DNA of 64,000 nt from a bacterium (GCA_035307765.1 DATGHU010000013.1:30166-94165), one strand, 5' to 3'. Numbered from the stretch's first letter, positions 1 through 8,874 are shown. Numbers and translations: made by a program. Notes: a model not told the origin generated them from the sequence alone.

Positions 1-521
1 GACTCCAGGGCGACGCCCACCGGTTCCAAGATGCGGACGATCATGTTGTAGTAGGCCACGACCTGCACGAGCTCCATGATCTGCCGGGTGGTGAGGAACT
101 TGCGAAGCGCGTCGAACGTCTCCTCCCCCACCCGAACGGCCCGGGTGGCCTCCTCGCTGTACCGGAGCACCGCCCGCTCCTCGGCGCTGAACTGCGGGTC
201 GCGCGGATAGGCCTCCAGCGCTTCCAGCTTCTCCCGAGGGATGCCGAGACGCCGCGCGCTGTTCCAGTGGTGGGTGTATTCATAGCTCGCCCCGCAGATC
301 CGCCCGACGGTGATGATCGCGAGTTCGCGGAGGGGCGCGCTCAGGCTGAGATCGTTGCGGAGGGCGCTGCTGTACCCCAGCAACCGCCTGAGGAGCAGCG
401 GGGTATGAGCGAGGACCCGAAAGAGATTGAGCACCGACCCACGCGTCGCGACAAGGTCGTCGTAGATCTCCCGGTCCCCGGGCGGAAGGTCCTCTCGATC
501 CAGGTACGGGACGCGCGCCAT
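1..521 (-). CDS. Carboxymuconolactone decarboxylase (AhpD-like) family protein, C-terminus cut by window edge
   Basis: Small alpha-helical protein of the carboxymuconolactone decarboxylase/AhpD family. 173 codons are visible and the frame is still open at base 1, so the last residues are missing. The family core is seen around residues 65-90, with GRICGASYEYTHH carrying Cys76 and His84/His85. The CxxC redox pair of true AhpD peroxidases is absent (one Cys only), so a peroxidase-type redox role is less likely than a decarboxylase-like or unknown one. The ATG start is preceded by a good GGAGGTG ribosome site. It lies 20 bases after the SDR gene and is probably the last gene of an ADH-SDR-CMD operon. 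The exact substrate cannot be told from sequence. Confidence 0.85.
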   Translation of the reverse strand, partial: MARVPYLDREDLPPGDREIYDDLVATRGSVLNLFRVLAHTPLLLRRLLGYSSALRNDLSLSAPLRELAIITVGRICGASYEYTHHWNSARRLGIPREKLEALEAYPRDPQFSAEERAVLRYSEEATRAVRVGEETFDALRKFLTTRQIMELVQVVAYYNMIVRILEPVGVALE

Positions 522-541
522 CACTGCACCTCCACCGGGAT

Positions 542-1333
542 TCACAACGGCGGGGTGAATCGGCCGTCCACGGCCGTCCACCCGCCGTCGACAAAGAGCA
601 AGGATCCGGTCACATAGCTGCCGGCGTCCGACGCCAGGAAAACGACCGGGCCGGCCATCTCATCCGCCGACGCCCATCGCCCCAGCACGGATCGATCGGC
701 GTACGCCTGGTACCAGTCCCGATTCTGGGTGATCTGCCGGGTGAGCGGCGTCTCCACGACGCCGGGGGCCACGGCGTTGACCCGGACGCCCTTGGGACCG
801 AGTTCGGCGGCCAGCGTCCTGACGAGTTGCACGGTGCCGGCCTTGGTCGCGGAGTATACGCTCTGCCCGGGCTCGACCACCAGGGCGCGAATCGAAGCGA
901 AGGCGATGATACTCCCGCGCCCCTGCCCGGCCATGAATCGCCCGGCTTCGCGCAGCACGAAGAACGTCCCCTTCAGATTGACCGTGAGCACGCGATCCAG
1001 GTCCTCGGCGGTGTAGTCGAGTATCGGTTTGCGCACGTTGATCGACGGCGTGGATACGACGACGTCGAGCGATCCGTGGCGGGACCCGACCTCGGTCACC
1101 AGGGCACGAACTCGGGCTTCGTCCACGATGTCCACGGCGCGGGGCTCCGCGCGGCCCCCGGCGGCGCCGATCAGGCCGACGGTCTCCCGCGCGCTCGCCT
1201 CGTTGAGGTCGGCGCAGACGACCAGCGCCCCGTGGGCCGCCAGCGCTCGAGCGGCGGACTGCCCGATCCCCGATCCCCCTCCGATCACGAGGGCCACCTT
1301 GCCGTCCAATCGAAACAGCCGGGCGTAGTCCAC
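542..1333 (-). CDS. SDR family NAD(P)-dependent oxidoreductase
   Basis: Classical short-chain dehydrogenase/reductase of 263 residues, a soluble cytoplasmic enzyme oxidising an alcohol or reducing a carbonyl with NAD(P). Visible parts are the cofactor loop GGGSGIG (residues 18-24), the catalytic Ser147, Tyr160 and Lys164 (YSATK), and the C-terminal VTGSLLFVDGG that closes these folds. The structural NNAG motif after beta-4 is replaced by STPS (residues 94-97), which is unusual. The gene sits 65 bases after the zinc ADH stop and 20 bases before the CMD-family gene on the same strand, so the three probably act in one pathway for an alcohol or ring-derived substrate. The substrate is unknown. 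Confidence 0.92.
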   Translation of the reverse strand: MDYARLFRLDGKVALVIGGGSGIGQSAARALAAHGALVVCADLNEASARETVGLIGAAGGRAEPRAVDIVDEARVRALVTEVGSRHGSLDVVVSTPSINVRKPILDYTAEDLDRVLTVNLKGTFFVLREAGRFMAGQGRGSIIAFASIRALVVEPGQSVYSATKAGTVQLVRTLAAELGPKGVRVNAVAPGVVETPLTRQITQNRDWYQAYADRSVLGRWASADEMAGPVVFLASDAGSYVTGSLLFVDGGWTAVDGRFTPPL

Positions 1334-1398
1334 GGCTCCCCTCCCCTATCCTCATCCGGGCCCCGCCCCGGACATCCGGGGGCGGCGCTGCCCTCACC

Positions 1399-2448
1399 TC
1401 AACGCCGAGGCCCGGGATCTCCCGCGGAGCCGTCGGTCGGTGCCCCCGAGAAGTCCAGGACCGCCGCCCCCTGCAGCTCGCCTCGCTTCAGAGCACCAAG
1501 AGCGCGGTTCGCCCCCTGCGGCGCCACCCGCGTCACGGTGACGTGCAACGACAGTTCCGCGGCGATCGCGAGGAACTCCTCCGCGTCCGCCCGGGTGGCA
1601 TTGGCCACGCTGCGCACGGTCCGCTCCCAGTAGAGGCGGGCGTACGGAAACTCCGGGATCCGGTCGAGGTGGATAGCGTTGACCGCAAGCGTCCCCCCTC
1701 GGCGCAGGTGCCTGAGCGCCCCCACGACCACTTCCCCGGAAGGGGCGAAGACGACGCCGCGATCGACCTCGGCGGGCGCCGCCTCATCGAGCCCCCCGGC
1801 CCAGGCGGCCCCGAGTGCTCGGGCGAGCGTGCGGTGCGCGGCGCTTCTGGTAAACACGTGAACCTCGCACCCCCAGTGGCGCGCCACCTGGATGGCAAGG
1901 TGAGCGGAGGCGCCGAACCCGAACAGTCCCACGCGCTCCCCCCCGCGGACGTCGGCCAGCCGGAGCGACCGGTATCCGATGATCCCCGCGCAGAGGAGCG
2001 GAGCGGCCTCCAGATCGTCGTAGGCCGCCGGCAGCGGGTAGGCGAACCGGGCGTCGGCGACCATCGCCTCGGCGTAGCCGCCCGGAACATCGTAACCGGT
2101 GAAGCGGGCCTGCTCGCAGAGGTTCTCCCGACCCTCTCGACAGCGGGCGCAGGTCCCGCACGCTCCGGCGAGCCAGGCGATCCCCACCCGGTCCCCCACA
2201 CGCCACCGCTCCACCCCCCGCGTCACCGCGTCGACCGTGCCGACCACCTGGTGGCCGACGACGACCGGCAGCACCGGAGGGGTGATGTCGCCTTCGACGA
2301 TGTGGAGGTCGGTGTGGCAGACGCCGCAGGCCCGCACCCGGACGCGGATCTGCCCGGGACCGGGCACCGGTGTGGGTACCTCGGTCAGTTCGAGCGGCGA
2401 CGGCTTCGCCGCGAGAGGCGCCGGCGATCGCAAGAGGAGGGCCTCCAT
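1399..2448 (-). CDS. Zinc-dependent alcohol dehydrogenase (MDR family)
   Basis: Medium-chain zinc alcohol dehydrogenase, 349 residues, cytoplasmic, NAD(P)-dependent interconversion of an alcohol and its aldehyde. Catalytic zinc ligands are suggested by GVCHTD and GHQVVG. The structural zinc loop is complete, with four Cys in CGTCARCREGRENLC. The nucleotide-binding turn is GFGASA. The ATG was chosen because all family homology begins there and a GGAG site precedes it; the frame stays open far upstream only because of GC bias. It heads the ADH-SDR-CMD operon, divergent from the aminotransferase gene. AdhP-like propanol-preferring enzymes are the nearest kin by appearance, but the substrate is not determined. 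Confidence 0.92.
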   Translation of the reverse strand: MEALLLRSPAPLAAKPSPLELTEVPTPVPGPGQIRVRVRACGVCHTDLHIVEGDITPPVLPVVVGHQVVGTVDAVTRGVERWRVGDRVGIAWLAGACGTCARCREGRENLCEQARFTGYDVPGGYAEAMVADARFAYPLPAAYDDLEAAPLLCAGIIGYRSLRLADVRGGERVGLFGFGASAHLAIQVARHWGCEVHVFTRSAAHRTLARALGAAWAGGLDEAAPAEVDRGVVFAPSGEVVVGALRHLRRGGTLAVNAIHLDRIPEFPYARLYWERTVRSVANATRADAEEFLAIAAELSLHVTVTRVAPQGANRALGALKRGELQGAAVLDFSGAPTDGSAGDPGPRR

Positions 2449-2466
2449 CGAACACTCCGTGGCGAC

Positions 2467-2480
2467 ACAGGATTTCCTGT
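2467..2480. promoter_or_regulatory. Perfect 14-bp palindrome in divergent promoter region
   Basis: ACAGGA-TT-TCCTGT reads the same on both strands. It lies in the 89-base gap between the divergent zinc ADH and aminotransferase genes, where a dimeric repressor or activator could control both. No regulator gene for it is recognised nearby, so the operator role is inferred only. Confidence 0.35.
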
Positions 2481-2537
2481 TCTTGGGATGCAAGTACTCC
2501 CCCGCGCACCCCAACGCCTTCCCAGAGGAGAGCAGCC

Positions 2538-3893
2538 GTGCCCGACACCCAAACGGTCGAAGCCGCGCTCGTCGAGACCTACACCAAGGCCAACCCGCTG
2601 TCCAGGGCCGCGCACGAACGCGCCGACGGCTTGTTGCCGGGCGCCGTGACCCACGACAGCCGGTCGTTTCTTCCGTTCCTCCCGTACATCGCGCGCGCCA
2701 GCGGCGCCCATAAATGGGACCTGGACGGGCACGATTACGTCGACTACGCGATGGGGCACGGCGCGCTGATCCTGGGGCACGCCCATCCCACATTGGTGGA
2801 GGCCGTTCACCGGCAGATCACCCTCGGAACGCACCCGGGGGCCAATCACCTGGGGGAGATCGAGTGGGCGGAGCGCGTCCGCGCGCTGGTTCCGGGCGCC
2901 GAAATGGTGCGCTTCACAAGTTCCGGCACCGAGGCCACCCTGCTCGCCCTGCGGCTGGCCCGCGCGGCGACGGGAAGGAGGAAGCTCGTGAAGTTCCAGG
3001 GGCACTTTCACGGATGGCACGATGCCGTGAGCCCCGGCCAAGCGCCCCCCTTCACCGACCGGCCGCCCGGGATCACCCCGGCCACCGCGAGCGAAACGGT
3101 CGTCCTGCCGGTCGATCTGGACGCCGTCGGGAAAACCTTGGCTGCGGATCCCGATATCGCCGCCGTGATCATCGAGCCGAGCGGCGCGTCCGCGGGAGCG
3201 GTGCCCCTCCCTCGCGGTTTCCTCCAGAACCTCCGCGCGCTCACCACCGCGCGGGGGGTGTGCCTGGTCATGGATGAGGTGATCACCGGATTCCGCTGGT
3301 CTCCGGGAGGCGCCCAACGGGCGTACGGCGTCACGGCGGACCTGGTAACGCTGGCCAAGATCCTCGCCGGCGGCCTCCCCGGAGGAGCCGTGGCCGGACG
3401 GCGCGATCTGCTTGCGGCGATCGGCGCCGCTCCATCAACCGGCCGCCGGGTCCGTCATCCCGGCACGTTCAACGCCAACCCGCTGTCGGCCGCCTCCGGC
3501 ATCGCCTGCCTCGATGTGATCCGCGACGGACGGGTCCACACCCAGGTCGACGCGATGACGGCCCGCCTCCTCCGCGAGCTGAACGCGCGCCTGGCCAAGC
3601 GCGGGGTGCGGGGCGTGGCCTACGGAGAGGCCTCAAGGTTCCACCTGGCGTTTGATCAGCGGCTGACCCCCGGGGATCCAGCATCGCTTCGACATATCCC
3701 GGCCGACGACCTCAAGCAGCAACGGCAGACCCCCATGACGACCAGCCTGGCATTGGCCCTGCTCCTCCACGGGGTGCATTTCATGGGCACCGGGGGCTTC
3801 GTGAGTGTCGCGCACACGGATGCGGACATCGATCGGACCGTGGACGGTTTGGACGCCGCGCTTGAGCAGGTGGAGGCGATCGCCCCCCGGTAG
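2538..3893 (+). CDS. Class III PLP aminotransferase, glutamate-1-semialdehyde aminomutase-like
   Basis: PLP-dependent fold-type I aminotransferase of the class III group, 451 residues. Seen are the SSGTEATLLALR phosphate-binding turn, the GHFHGWHD motif, VMDEVITGFR with the Asp that holds the pyridine ring, and the Schiff-base Lys in LAKILAGGLPGG. These resemble HemL-type aminomutases. The context (alcohol and SDR dehydrogenases, no other haem genes) fits a transaminase acting on a beta- or gamma-amino acid or semialdehyde rather than haem synthesis. The GTG start is chosen because it follows AGAGGAG at proper spacing and family similarity starts right after. It ends five bases from a convergent gene with no terminator visible. 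Confidence 0.88.
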   Translation: MPDTQTVEAALVETYTKANPLSRAAHERADGLLPGAVTHDSRSFLPFLPYIARASGAHKWDLDGHDYVDYAMGHGALILGHAHPTLVEAVHRQITLGTHPGANHLGEIEWAERVRALVPGAEMVRFTSSGTEATLLALRLARAATGRRKLVKFQGHFHGWHDAVSPGQAPPFTDRPPGITPATASETVVLPVDLDAVGKTLAADPDIAAVIIEPSGASAGAVPLPRGFLQNLRALTTARGVCLVMDEVITGFRWSPGGAQRAYGVTADLVTLAKILAGGLPGGAVAGRRDLLAAIGAAPSTGRRVRHPGTFNANPLSAASGIACLDVIRDGRVHTQVDAMTARLLRELNARLAKRGVRGVAYGEASRFHLAFDQRLTPGDPASLRHIPADDLKQQRQTPMTTSLALALLLHGVHFMGTGGFVSVAHTDADIDRTVDGLDAALEQVEAIAPR

Positions 3894-3898
3894 GGAGC

Positions 3899-4699
3899 CT
3901 ATTGGCTGGGAAGGGGAAACCAGGACAGCCGGGTCCAGCGGAGGTAGCGGTCGGAGAGGAGCTCCAGCGACTTCCGCGCCAACGGAAACTCGTCGGCGAG
4001 CGTCGCGAGCACCCGCCCCTCCGGCCGTCCCTCCGGTTTCGCCGCCAGTCGATAGAACCGCCGTCCGTGTTCTTCGTAGGTTTCCACGGTGCGGGGAATG
4101 GCCTGCCCGCGATGGAGCGCCGGGCCGCCGTGGCGCGGCGATCGGAGGTAGTCGGGGAACATCCCGCTCGTAAACAACGCGATGTCTGCGACCCGCTTGA
4201 AGATCGGGCGGGCCTCGTCCTGGCCGACCAGCGCCGCCAACGCGATCATGTCATCGATGTTCAGGGTGTTGAAGCGGCGGCGGCGGTACCCCTCCCCCTG
4301 TTTGACAAAAACGGTCACCGTCTCGGCCCGGATGAACGACGTGAGCATGCCGACGAGGTACCCCCAGATCCCCGGCTCGGCGATGAAGCGACGGACGCGG
4401 GGAGCGTCGAACACCGCCACGGTTTCCGCCGGCGTGCGCTCCAGCGTGTACGGATGCTGCTCCAGGTCTCGGATCACGCGGCGCAGGAGGACGGAGAAGA
4501 CAAACGCGGGGGACACCCGCAACAGCGCCTGTTCATCGCCGAGCAGGCGGCGCACCAGCCGGTCGTCCTCGAGCATCACATCCACGAGGTCATCACGGGC
4601 GCGGAGCACGTCAAGCGACGGCATCGCCCCGTGGCGGTCGTCGCCGATGGTCTCGGCGACAAACCGAAGGTCGTTATCCGTGAGGACCGGGACGTCCAT
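3899..4699 (-). CDS. Conserved-looking protein of unknown function, translationally coupled to MEMO1-family gene
   Basis: I do not recognise this 266-residue protein. It has no signal peptide or membrane segment and is rich in Arg, Leu, Asp and Val, with a mixed alpha/beta look. Its start overlaps the 3' end of the MEMO1-family gene by 26 bases, implying coupled translation and a linked job. The inner ATG was preferred because GAGGTG lies 10 bases before it; an ATG three codons upstream has that site only one base away. Notable stretches are FIAEPGIWGYLVGMLTSFIR and RRRRFNTLNIDDMIALAALV. It may be a partner or substrate of the MEMO protein, but that is inference. Confidence 0.75.
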   Translation of the reverse strand: MDVPVLTDNDLRFVAETIGDDRHGAMPSLDVLRARDDLVDVMLEDDRLVRRLLGDEQALLRVSPAFVFSVLLRRVIRDLEQHPYTLERTPAETVAVFDAPRVRRFIAEPGIWGYLVGMLTSFIRAETVTVFVKQGEGYRRRRFNTLNIDDMIALAALVGQDEARPIFKRVADIALFTSGMFPDYLRSPRHGGPALHRGQAIPRTVETYEEHGRRFYRLAAKPEGRPEGRVLATLADEFPLARKSLELLSDRYLRWTRLSWFPLPSQ

Positions 4700-5930
4700 T
4701 GCCCACATTCACCTCGCCGAGCACCGCGGCGGCGATCCCAACCAGCCCGCCCGCGGGATCCTCGCCTTGACTGTATGCCAATAGGTGACCGCGGCTAGAC
4801 GCCAGCACCCTTAGCACCGTGTAGATCGCCGACAATCCGCAGACGCGCCGGCGGTTGCCGTCGGCCATCACCGTTCGCCAAAACCCTTCGGCATCGCCCT
4901 CGACGACCCGGTCGAGCGCGGCAAGATCTCCCTGGCGGGCCATCGCCGCCAGCGAGTCGGCCGCCTCCGCGTCACCAAACCGCGGCCCGACGTGGCTGAG
5001 ATCGACCCCGCCCACAACGATCACCGGACGCCCCAGCGCCGCGATCGCGGCCCGGAGGGCCGCGATGAACGATTCGATCTCCGGGACTCCGGCGGGACTG
5101 CCCGTCCCGCACCACCGCTCAAACCCCGAGCACAACACCGGCAGGATGGTGAATGGTCGCCCCCGGGCCACATGGTCGAGAAAGACCACCTGGAATTCGA
5201 TCGAGTGCTCGGTCCGGTGCACCGGCTCATCCGCAAGCGGGTCGAACGAACACCGGGACACCACCGCGTCCAGCAGCGGCCGATCGACCTCGATCACGCG
5301 GCCCGGCGTCGCGTACCCCTTCGTCGTCAGCACGAAGGGACTGGGCGGGCCGGCGTGGGCCACCCCCAACACCACCACGCAGGCTCCGGGGGGAATCTCC
5401 CGCAGGGCGGCGTAGGCGCGACCGTACGTGGGGCCCCCGCGGTGGAAATCGATGTGCGGGGCGAGAATCCCCCGTGGGGGCCGCCCGCCGATCCCGTCGG
5501 CGGGGCCCGCTCCCCCTGCGGTCGCCCCCAGGAACTCTTCCAGGGTTGCGGCGAGGGCCCGGGGTTCGGTCGGGTAGGAGACGCCGGCGTGCGCCGGGGG
5601 GCGGTGGGGGGCCGCCCGATAGGCCCGCGCGATCTCCCCCCGTCGCTGCTCCAGGCGAGGCGTTTCCAGGAGGTAGTGGGCATCCAGGTCGCCGATGATG
5701 CGATCAAGGTCACCACGGGGGAGGATCACCCCGCCGGTCACCTGCGCGTACCCGGCCTGGACATCGATCGCTTCGCGCTGCCCATCGAGGAGAATCGCGA
5801 CGAGGAAGACCGGCAGGGGGAGGAGGACGGAAGATTCCAGCAGGCCCTCGGAGTCGCGAGCGTGCACCGCCTGCCGCCCATGCCACTCACCGGCCGTAAG
5901 ATCTAGGGGTCGCAACTTCGGAACCGGCAT
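4674..5930 (-). CDS. MEMO1 family protein (AmmeMemoRadiSam system protein B) with N-terminal extension
   Basis: The C-terminal ~280 residues form a MEMO1-type fold, related to class III extradiol dioxygenases. Motifs with likely metal-site residues are APHIDFHRG, GVAHAG, HSIEFQ and GGVDLSH. In bacteria this family (AmmeMemoRadiSam protein B) often sits with an AMMECR1-domain protein and a radical SAM enzyme; neither is here. The first ~115 residues (VHARDSEGLLESSVLLPLP onwards) form an extra N-terminal domain. At 418 residues it is longer than single-domain MEMO (~270-300). A TATAAT box on the minus strand (5958-5963) lies 28 bases before the ATG. The biochemical role is unknown in the family. 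Confidence 0.85.
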   Translation of the reverse strand: MPVPKLRPLDLTAGEWHGRQAVHARDSEGLLESSVLLPLPVFLVAILLDGQREAIDVQAGYAQVTGGVILPRGDLDRIIGDLDAHYLLETPRLEQRRGEIARAYRAAPHRPPAHAGVSYPTEPRALAATLEEFLGATAGGAGPADGIGGRPPRGILAPHIDFHRGGPTYGRAYAALREIPPGACVVVLGVAHAGPPSPFVLTTKGYATPGRVIEVDRPLLDAVVSRCSFDPLADEPVHRTEHSIEFQVVFLDHVARGRPFTILPVLCSGFERWCGTGSPAGVPEIESFIAALRAAIAALGRPVIVVGGVDLSHVGPRFGDAEAADSLAAMARQGDLAALDRVVEGDAEGFWRTVMADGNRRRVCGLSAIYTVLRVLASSRGHLLAYSQGEDPAGGLVGIAAAVLGEVNVGNGRPGPHG

Positions 5931-5993
5931 CGACCGCGGATCACCGCCTCGGAGATGATTATATCAGGGTCCGAACGGCGAGAGGAGCCCCGG

Positions 5994-6758
5994 GTGACGG
6001 CGCCGTATAGCGTGGGCATGGACGCTCCGCTTGCCCACCGCGTGGCCTTGGTGACCGGAGGCGGCACCGGGATTGGTCGGGCGATCGCGCTCCGCCTTGC
6101 CGACGACGGCGCGAACGTCGCGGTGAATTACAACCGGTCCCGGGAGGATGCGGAGACGACCGCCGGCGAGATCCGCGAGCGCCGCCGCGGGGGAATCGCC
6201 GTGCAGGCGGACGTCTCGCGCGACCAGGAAGTCCGGGCGATGATCGAGCGGGTGGTCCGCGAGTGGGGACGGCTGGACATCTTGGTCAACAATGCCGGGA
6301 CCACCGTGTTTGTCGAGCACAAGAACCTCGATGGGCTGACCGCGGACGTCTGGGACCGCATCTTCGACCTCAACGTGAAAGGGACGTTCTACTGCATCCG
6401 TGCGGGGGCCAAGGTCATGACCGAGGGGCGGATCATCAATATCGGATCCGTCGCCGGGGTGAGCGGAGCGGGAAGTTCGATCGCCTACGCCGCCAGCAAG
6501 GGAGCCATCCACACGATGACGAAGTCCCTCGCCCGGGTGCTGGCGCCGAAGATCACCGTGAATACGATCGCCCCGGGTCTGATCGAGACCCGATGGCACG
6601 CCGGCAGGGAACCCGAAATTGCCAGAGCTGCCGAGCGGTTCCCTGCCGGGCGGATCGGTGCCCCAGCCGACATCGCACACATCACAGCCGCGCTCGCCGC
6701 ATCGGACAATTTTCTCACCGGACAAATCATCGTCGTCGACGGCGGGGCCCTGCTCTAA
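5994..6758 (+). CDS. SDR family oxidoreductase (FabG-like)
   Basis: Classical SDR of 254 residues, cytoplasmic and NAD(P)-dependent. It has a complete signature: TGGGTGIG cofactor loop (residues 21-28), NNAG, catalytic Ser in NIGSVAG, and AYAASK with the Tyr and Lys. It resembles 3-oxoacyl-ACP reductases (FabG), but no fatty acid genes are adjacent, so the substrate is open. The GTG start is used because AGAGGAG stands before it and it gives the usual length; an ATG eight codons further in is a fair alternative. It is transcribed away from the MEMO gene and toward lexA, with only ~30 bases before the LexA box. Confidence 0.9.
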   Translation: MTAPYSVGMDAPLAHRVALVTGGGTGIGRAIALRLADDGANVAVNYNRSREDAETTAGEIRERRRGGIAVQADVSRDQEVRAMIERVVREWGRLDILVNNAGTTVFVEHKNLDGLTADVWDRIFDLNVKGTFYCIRAGAKVMTEGRIINIGSVAGVSGAGSSIAYAASKGAIHTMTKSLARVLAPKITVNTIAPGLIETRWHAGREPEIARAAERFPAGRIGAPADIAHITAALAASDNFLTGQIIVVDGGALL

Positions 6759-6784
6759 TCGCCAGGAAGATGACGCCGGAGTAG

Positions 6785-6824
6785 CGAACACCTGTTTGCG
6801 CCCCGGTGATTGTTGTGTTATAAT
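6785..6824 (+). promoter_or_regulatory. lexA promoter with overlapping Gram-positive-type LexA (SOS) box
   Basis: CGAACACCTGTTTG at 6785-6798 matches the Gram-positive LexA box (CGAAC, four bases, GTTYG). TTGCGC (6796-6801) and TATAAT (6819-6824) are spaced by 17 bases and form a sigma-70-type promoter whose -35 lies inside the box. A repressor bound here would block transcription of lexA itself. A second short palindrome, GAACGTTC, follows at 6829-6836. Autoregulation is known for LexA; the site is seen directly. Confidence 0.8.
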
Positions 6825-6872
6825 CCGGGAACGTTCGCAGGCGACTGACGGGGAGTGTGGGGGGGCTGGAGT

Positions 6873-7487
6873 GTGGGCAAAGGGCTGACGAAGCGCCAGC
6901 GCGAGATTCTGAACTACGTCATGGATAATATGCAATTGCGCGGATACCCGCCCTCGGTCCGCGAGATCGGAGCGGCATTGGGGCTGACGAGCAGCTCGAC
7001 CGTCCACAGCCACCTCACTGCCCTGGAGAAAAAGGGATTCATTCACCGCGACCCAAGCAAGCCGCGCGCGATTGAGATCTTGAAGGACGGCGCCAGCCAA
7101 CCTCCCAAGCGGGTCGTTAACGTCCCCGTGTTGGGGCGCATCGCCGCGGGGCATCCGCTGTTCGCCGAAGAGAACGTTGAGGATGTCTTTCCCCTCCCCC
7201 GCGACCTCGTCCGGGAAGACGCCTCGTTCATCCTCCGCGTGCGCGGGGACAGCATGATCGAAGCGGGCATCTACGACGGCGATTACATCGTCGTGCGACA
7301 GCAGGCGACGGCCAACAACGGGGAGATCGTCGCCGCGCTCCTCGGCGAGGAGGCGACGGTCAAGCGCTTCTATCGGGAGCGCGACCACATCCGTCTCCAA
7401 CCCGAGAACCACACCATGGCACCCATCCTCACCCGCGATGTCACGATCCTCGGAAAGGTCGTGGTCCTGATCCGCCGACTCCCCTAG
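6873..7487 (+). CDS. lexA: LexA repressor
   Basis: SOS-response repressor and self-cleaving S24 protease, 204 residues. The N-terminal winged helix spans roughly residues 5-68 (LTKRQREIL through [11 protein letters not shown]). The autolysis bond is Ala92-Gly93 in RIAAGHP. The catalytic dyad is Ser127 (GDSMIEAG) and Lys164 (ATVKRF), at the usual 37-residue spacing, so the protein should be fully functional. Several GTG codons are possible starts; this one gives the canonical MGKGLTKRQ-like start and has a G-rich Shine-Dalgarno just before it. Expected control is DNA damage, RecA-stimulated cleavage and derepression through the upstream box. Confidence 0.97.
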   Translation: MGKGLTKRQREILNYVMDNMQLRGYPPSVREIGAALGLTSSSTVHSHLTALEKKGFIHRDPSKPRAIEILKDGASQPPKRVVNVPVLGRIAAGHPLFAEENVEDVFPLPRDLVREDASFILRVRGDSMIEAGIYDGDYIVVRQQATANNGEIVAALLGEEATVKRFYRERDHIRLQPENHTMAPILTRDVTILGKVVVLIRRLP

Positions 7488-7525
7488 CCGGTCGCTGACG
7501 ACGGGGGCCGGCGCGCCCGCCGCGG

Positions 7526-8752
7526 CTACCCGCGCCCTTCCGCCAGGTACGGTCGGAACCGGTCGAGGCCGCTCGCCGGAATCTCAGCTTCCACGGCCAC
7601 CCCGTCATCCCGATCGTCGCGTCGGAGCACGCGGCCGTGCGCGTAGATCTGCGCCAGCACCCGGCCGTCGGCGTACGGAATCAGGAGACTGACCCGCCGG
7701 GCGGGATCGGGCAGCCGCTGGGAGATCCGCCGCAGCAGGTTCACCAGCCCCACTCGGTGGAGCGCGGAGATCGGCACGGCATCGGGGATCTCGGCCTGGA
7801 TGTCCCGCAGCACCTCGCGCGTGATGCGGTCCTGTTTGTTAATGGCGTTCACCCGCGGGGTCTCCGCGGCCCCCAACTGCACCAGGACGTCTTCCACCGC
7901 CGCCATCTGCTCCGCCCAGCGCGGATGGGCCCCGTCGATGACGTGGACGAGGAGATCGGCGTCCGCCACCTCTTCCAGCGTTGCCCGAAAGGCGGCGACG
8001 AGATCGTGCGGCAACTTCTGAATGAACCCGACGGTGTCGACCAACAGCACTGGACGGTGGTTGGGGAGCCGCGCCTTCCGCACGGTGGGGTCCAGCGTGG
8101 CGAAGAGTTTGTCCGCGGTCATCACGCCGGCCTCGGTCAGGCTGTTGAGAAGTGAGGACTTCCCGGCGTTCGTGTACCCGATCAGCGCGACCAACGGGAG
8201 CGCGGCGTCGTGGCGCACCTGCCGTTGCAAACGCCGGTGCTGCCGCATCGCCGCAATCTCGCGATTGAGATCCGTGATCCGTGCCCGGATCCGCCGCCGA
8301 TCGGCCTCGAGCTTCGTCTCGCCCGGCCCCCGGGTGCCGATGCCGCCGCCCAATCGCGACAGCACCACCCCGCGCCCCGCCAGCCTGGGCAGCAGGTACG
8401 TCATCTGGGCGAGCTCGACCTGAAGCCGTCCCTCTCGGGTGCGCGCACGCTGCGCGAAGATGTCGAGCACGAGCGCCGTGCGGTCGAGGACCTTGGTATC
8501 AATCCGCCGCTCGAGATTCCGCTGTTGGGCAGGGGTCAGTTCCTCGTCAAAGATCGCCAGGTCCGCGCCCATCTCGAGGACGCGCGCCCGAATCTCCTCG
8601 ACCTTCCCGCGCCCCACGAACGTCGTGGGATCGGGACGGGCCCGCCGCTGGACGATGATCCCCACCACGGACGCTCCGGCGGTCTCCGCCAGCCGCGTGA
8701 GCTCCTCGAGTGTCCCGCCGTCGTCGTCTGAAGACGTGAGCCCGACCAGCAC
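7526..8752 (-). CDS. hflX: Ribosome-associated GTPase HflX
   Basis: GTPase that binds the 50S subunit and splits or rescues stalled 70S ribosomes. It shows the HflX N-domain ([38 protein letters not shown]), the glycine-rich linker [15 protein letters not shown], and a TrmE-Era-type G domain: G1 GYTNAGKS, G2/G3 ATLDPTVRK and VDTVGFI, and a G4 that reads NKQD rather than NKxD with the usual Leu/Ile. The start is uncertain. HflX-like sequence (ERAVLVGL) begins just upstream of this GTG, but no ATG, GTG or TTG occurs in frame between it and the dapL stop. The N-terminus may begin at a rare codon or carry a small sequence error. Confidence 0.92.
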   Translation of the reverse strand: MLVGLTSSDDDGGTLEELTRLAETAGASVVGIIVQRRARPDPTTFVGRGKVEEIRARVLEMGADLAIFDEELTPAQQRNLERRIDTKVLDRTALVLDIFAQRARTREGRLQVELAQMTYLLPRLAGRGVVLSRLGGGIGTRGPGETKLEADRRRIRARITDLNREIAAMRQHRRLQRQVRHDAALPLVALIGYTNAGKSSLLNSLTEAGVMTADKLFATLDPTVRKARLPNHRPVLLVDTVGFIQKLPHDLVAAFRATLEEVADADLLVHVIDGAHPRWAEQMAAVEDVLVQLGAAETPRVNAINKQDRITREVLRDIQAEIPDAVPISALHRVGLVNLLRRISQRLPDPARRVSLLIPYADGRVLAQIYAHGRVLRRDDRDDGVAVEAEIPASGLDRFRPYLAEGRG

Positions 8753-8874
8753 CGCGCGCTCCGACCGCCCGTCCGCGACTTGAAAGAGAGAGGAACGCTC
8801 GCGGTCCGCTGGATGAAGCCCCCGACGAAGCTTGCGGCCTTGAGGGGTCCCCGTGGTCCGGATCGTCCTTCCCC

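Noticed and set aside
1-521. CMD-family protein as an AhpD peroxidase or selenoprotein
   Set aside because: Only one Cys is present at the motif, no CxxC or in-frame UGA.
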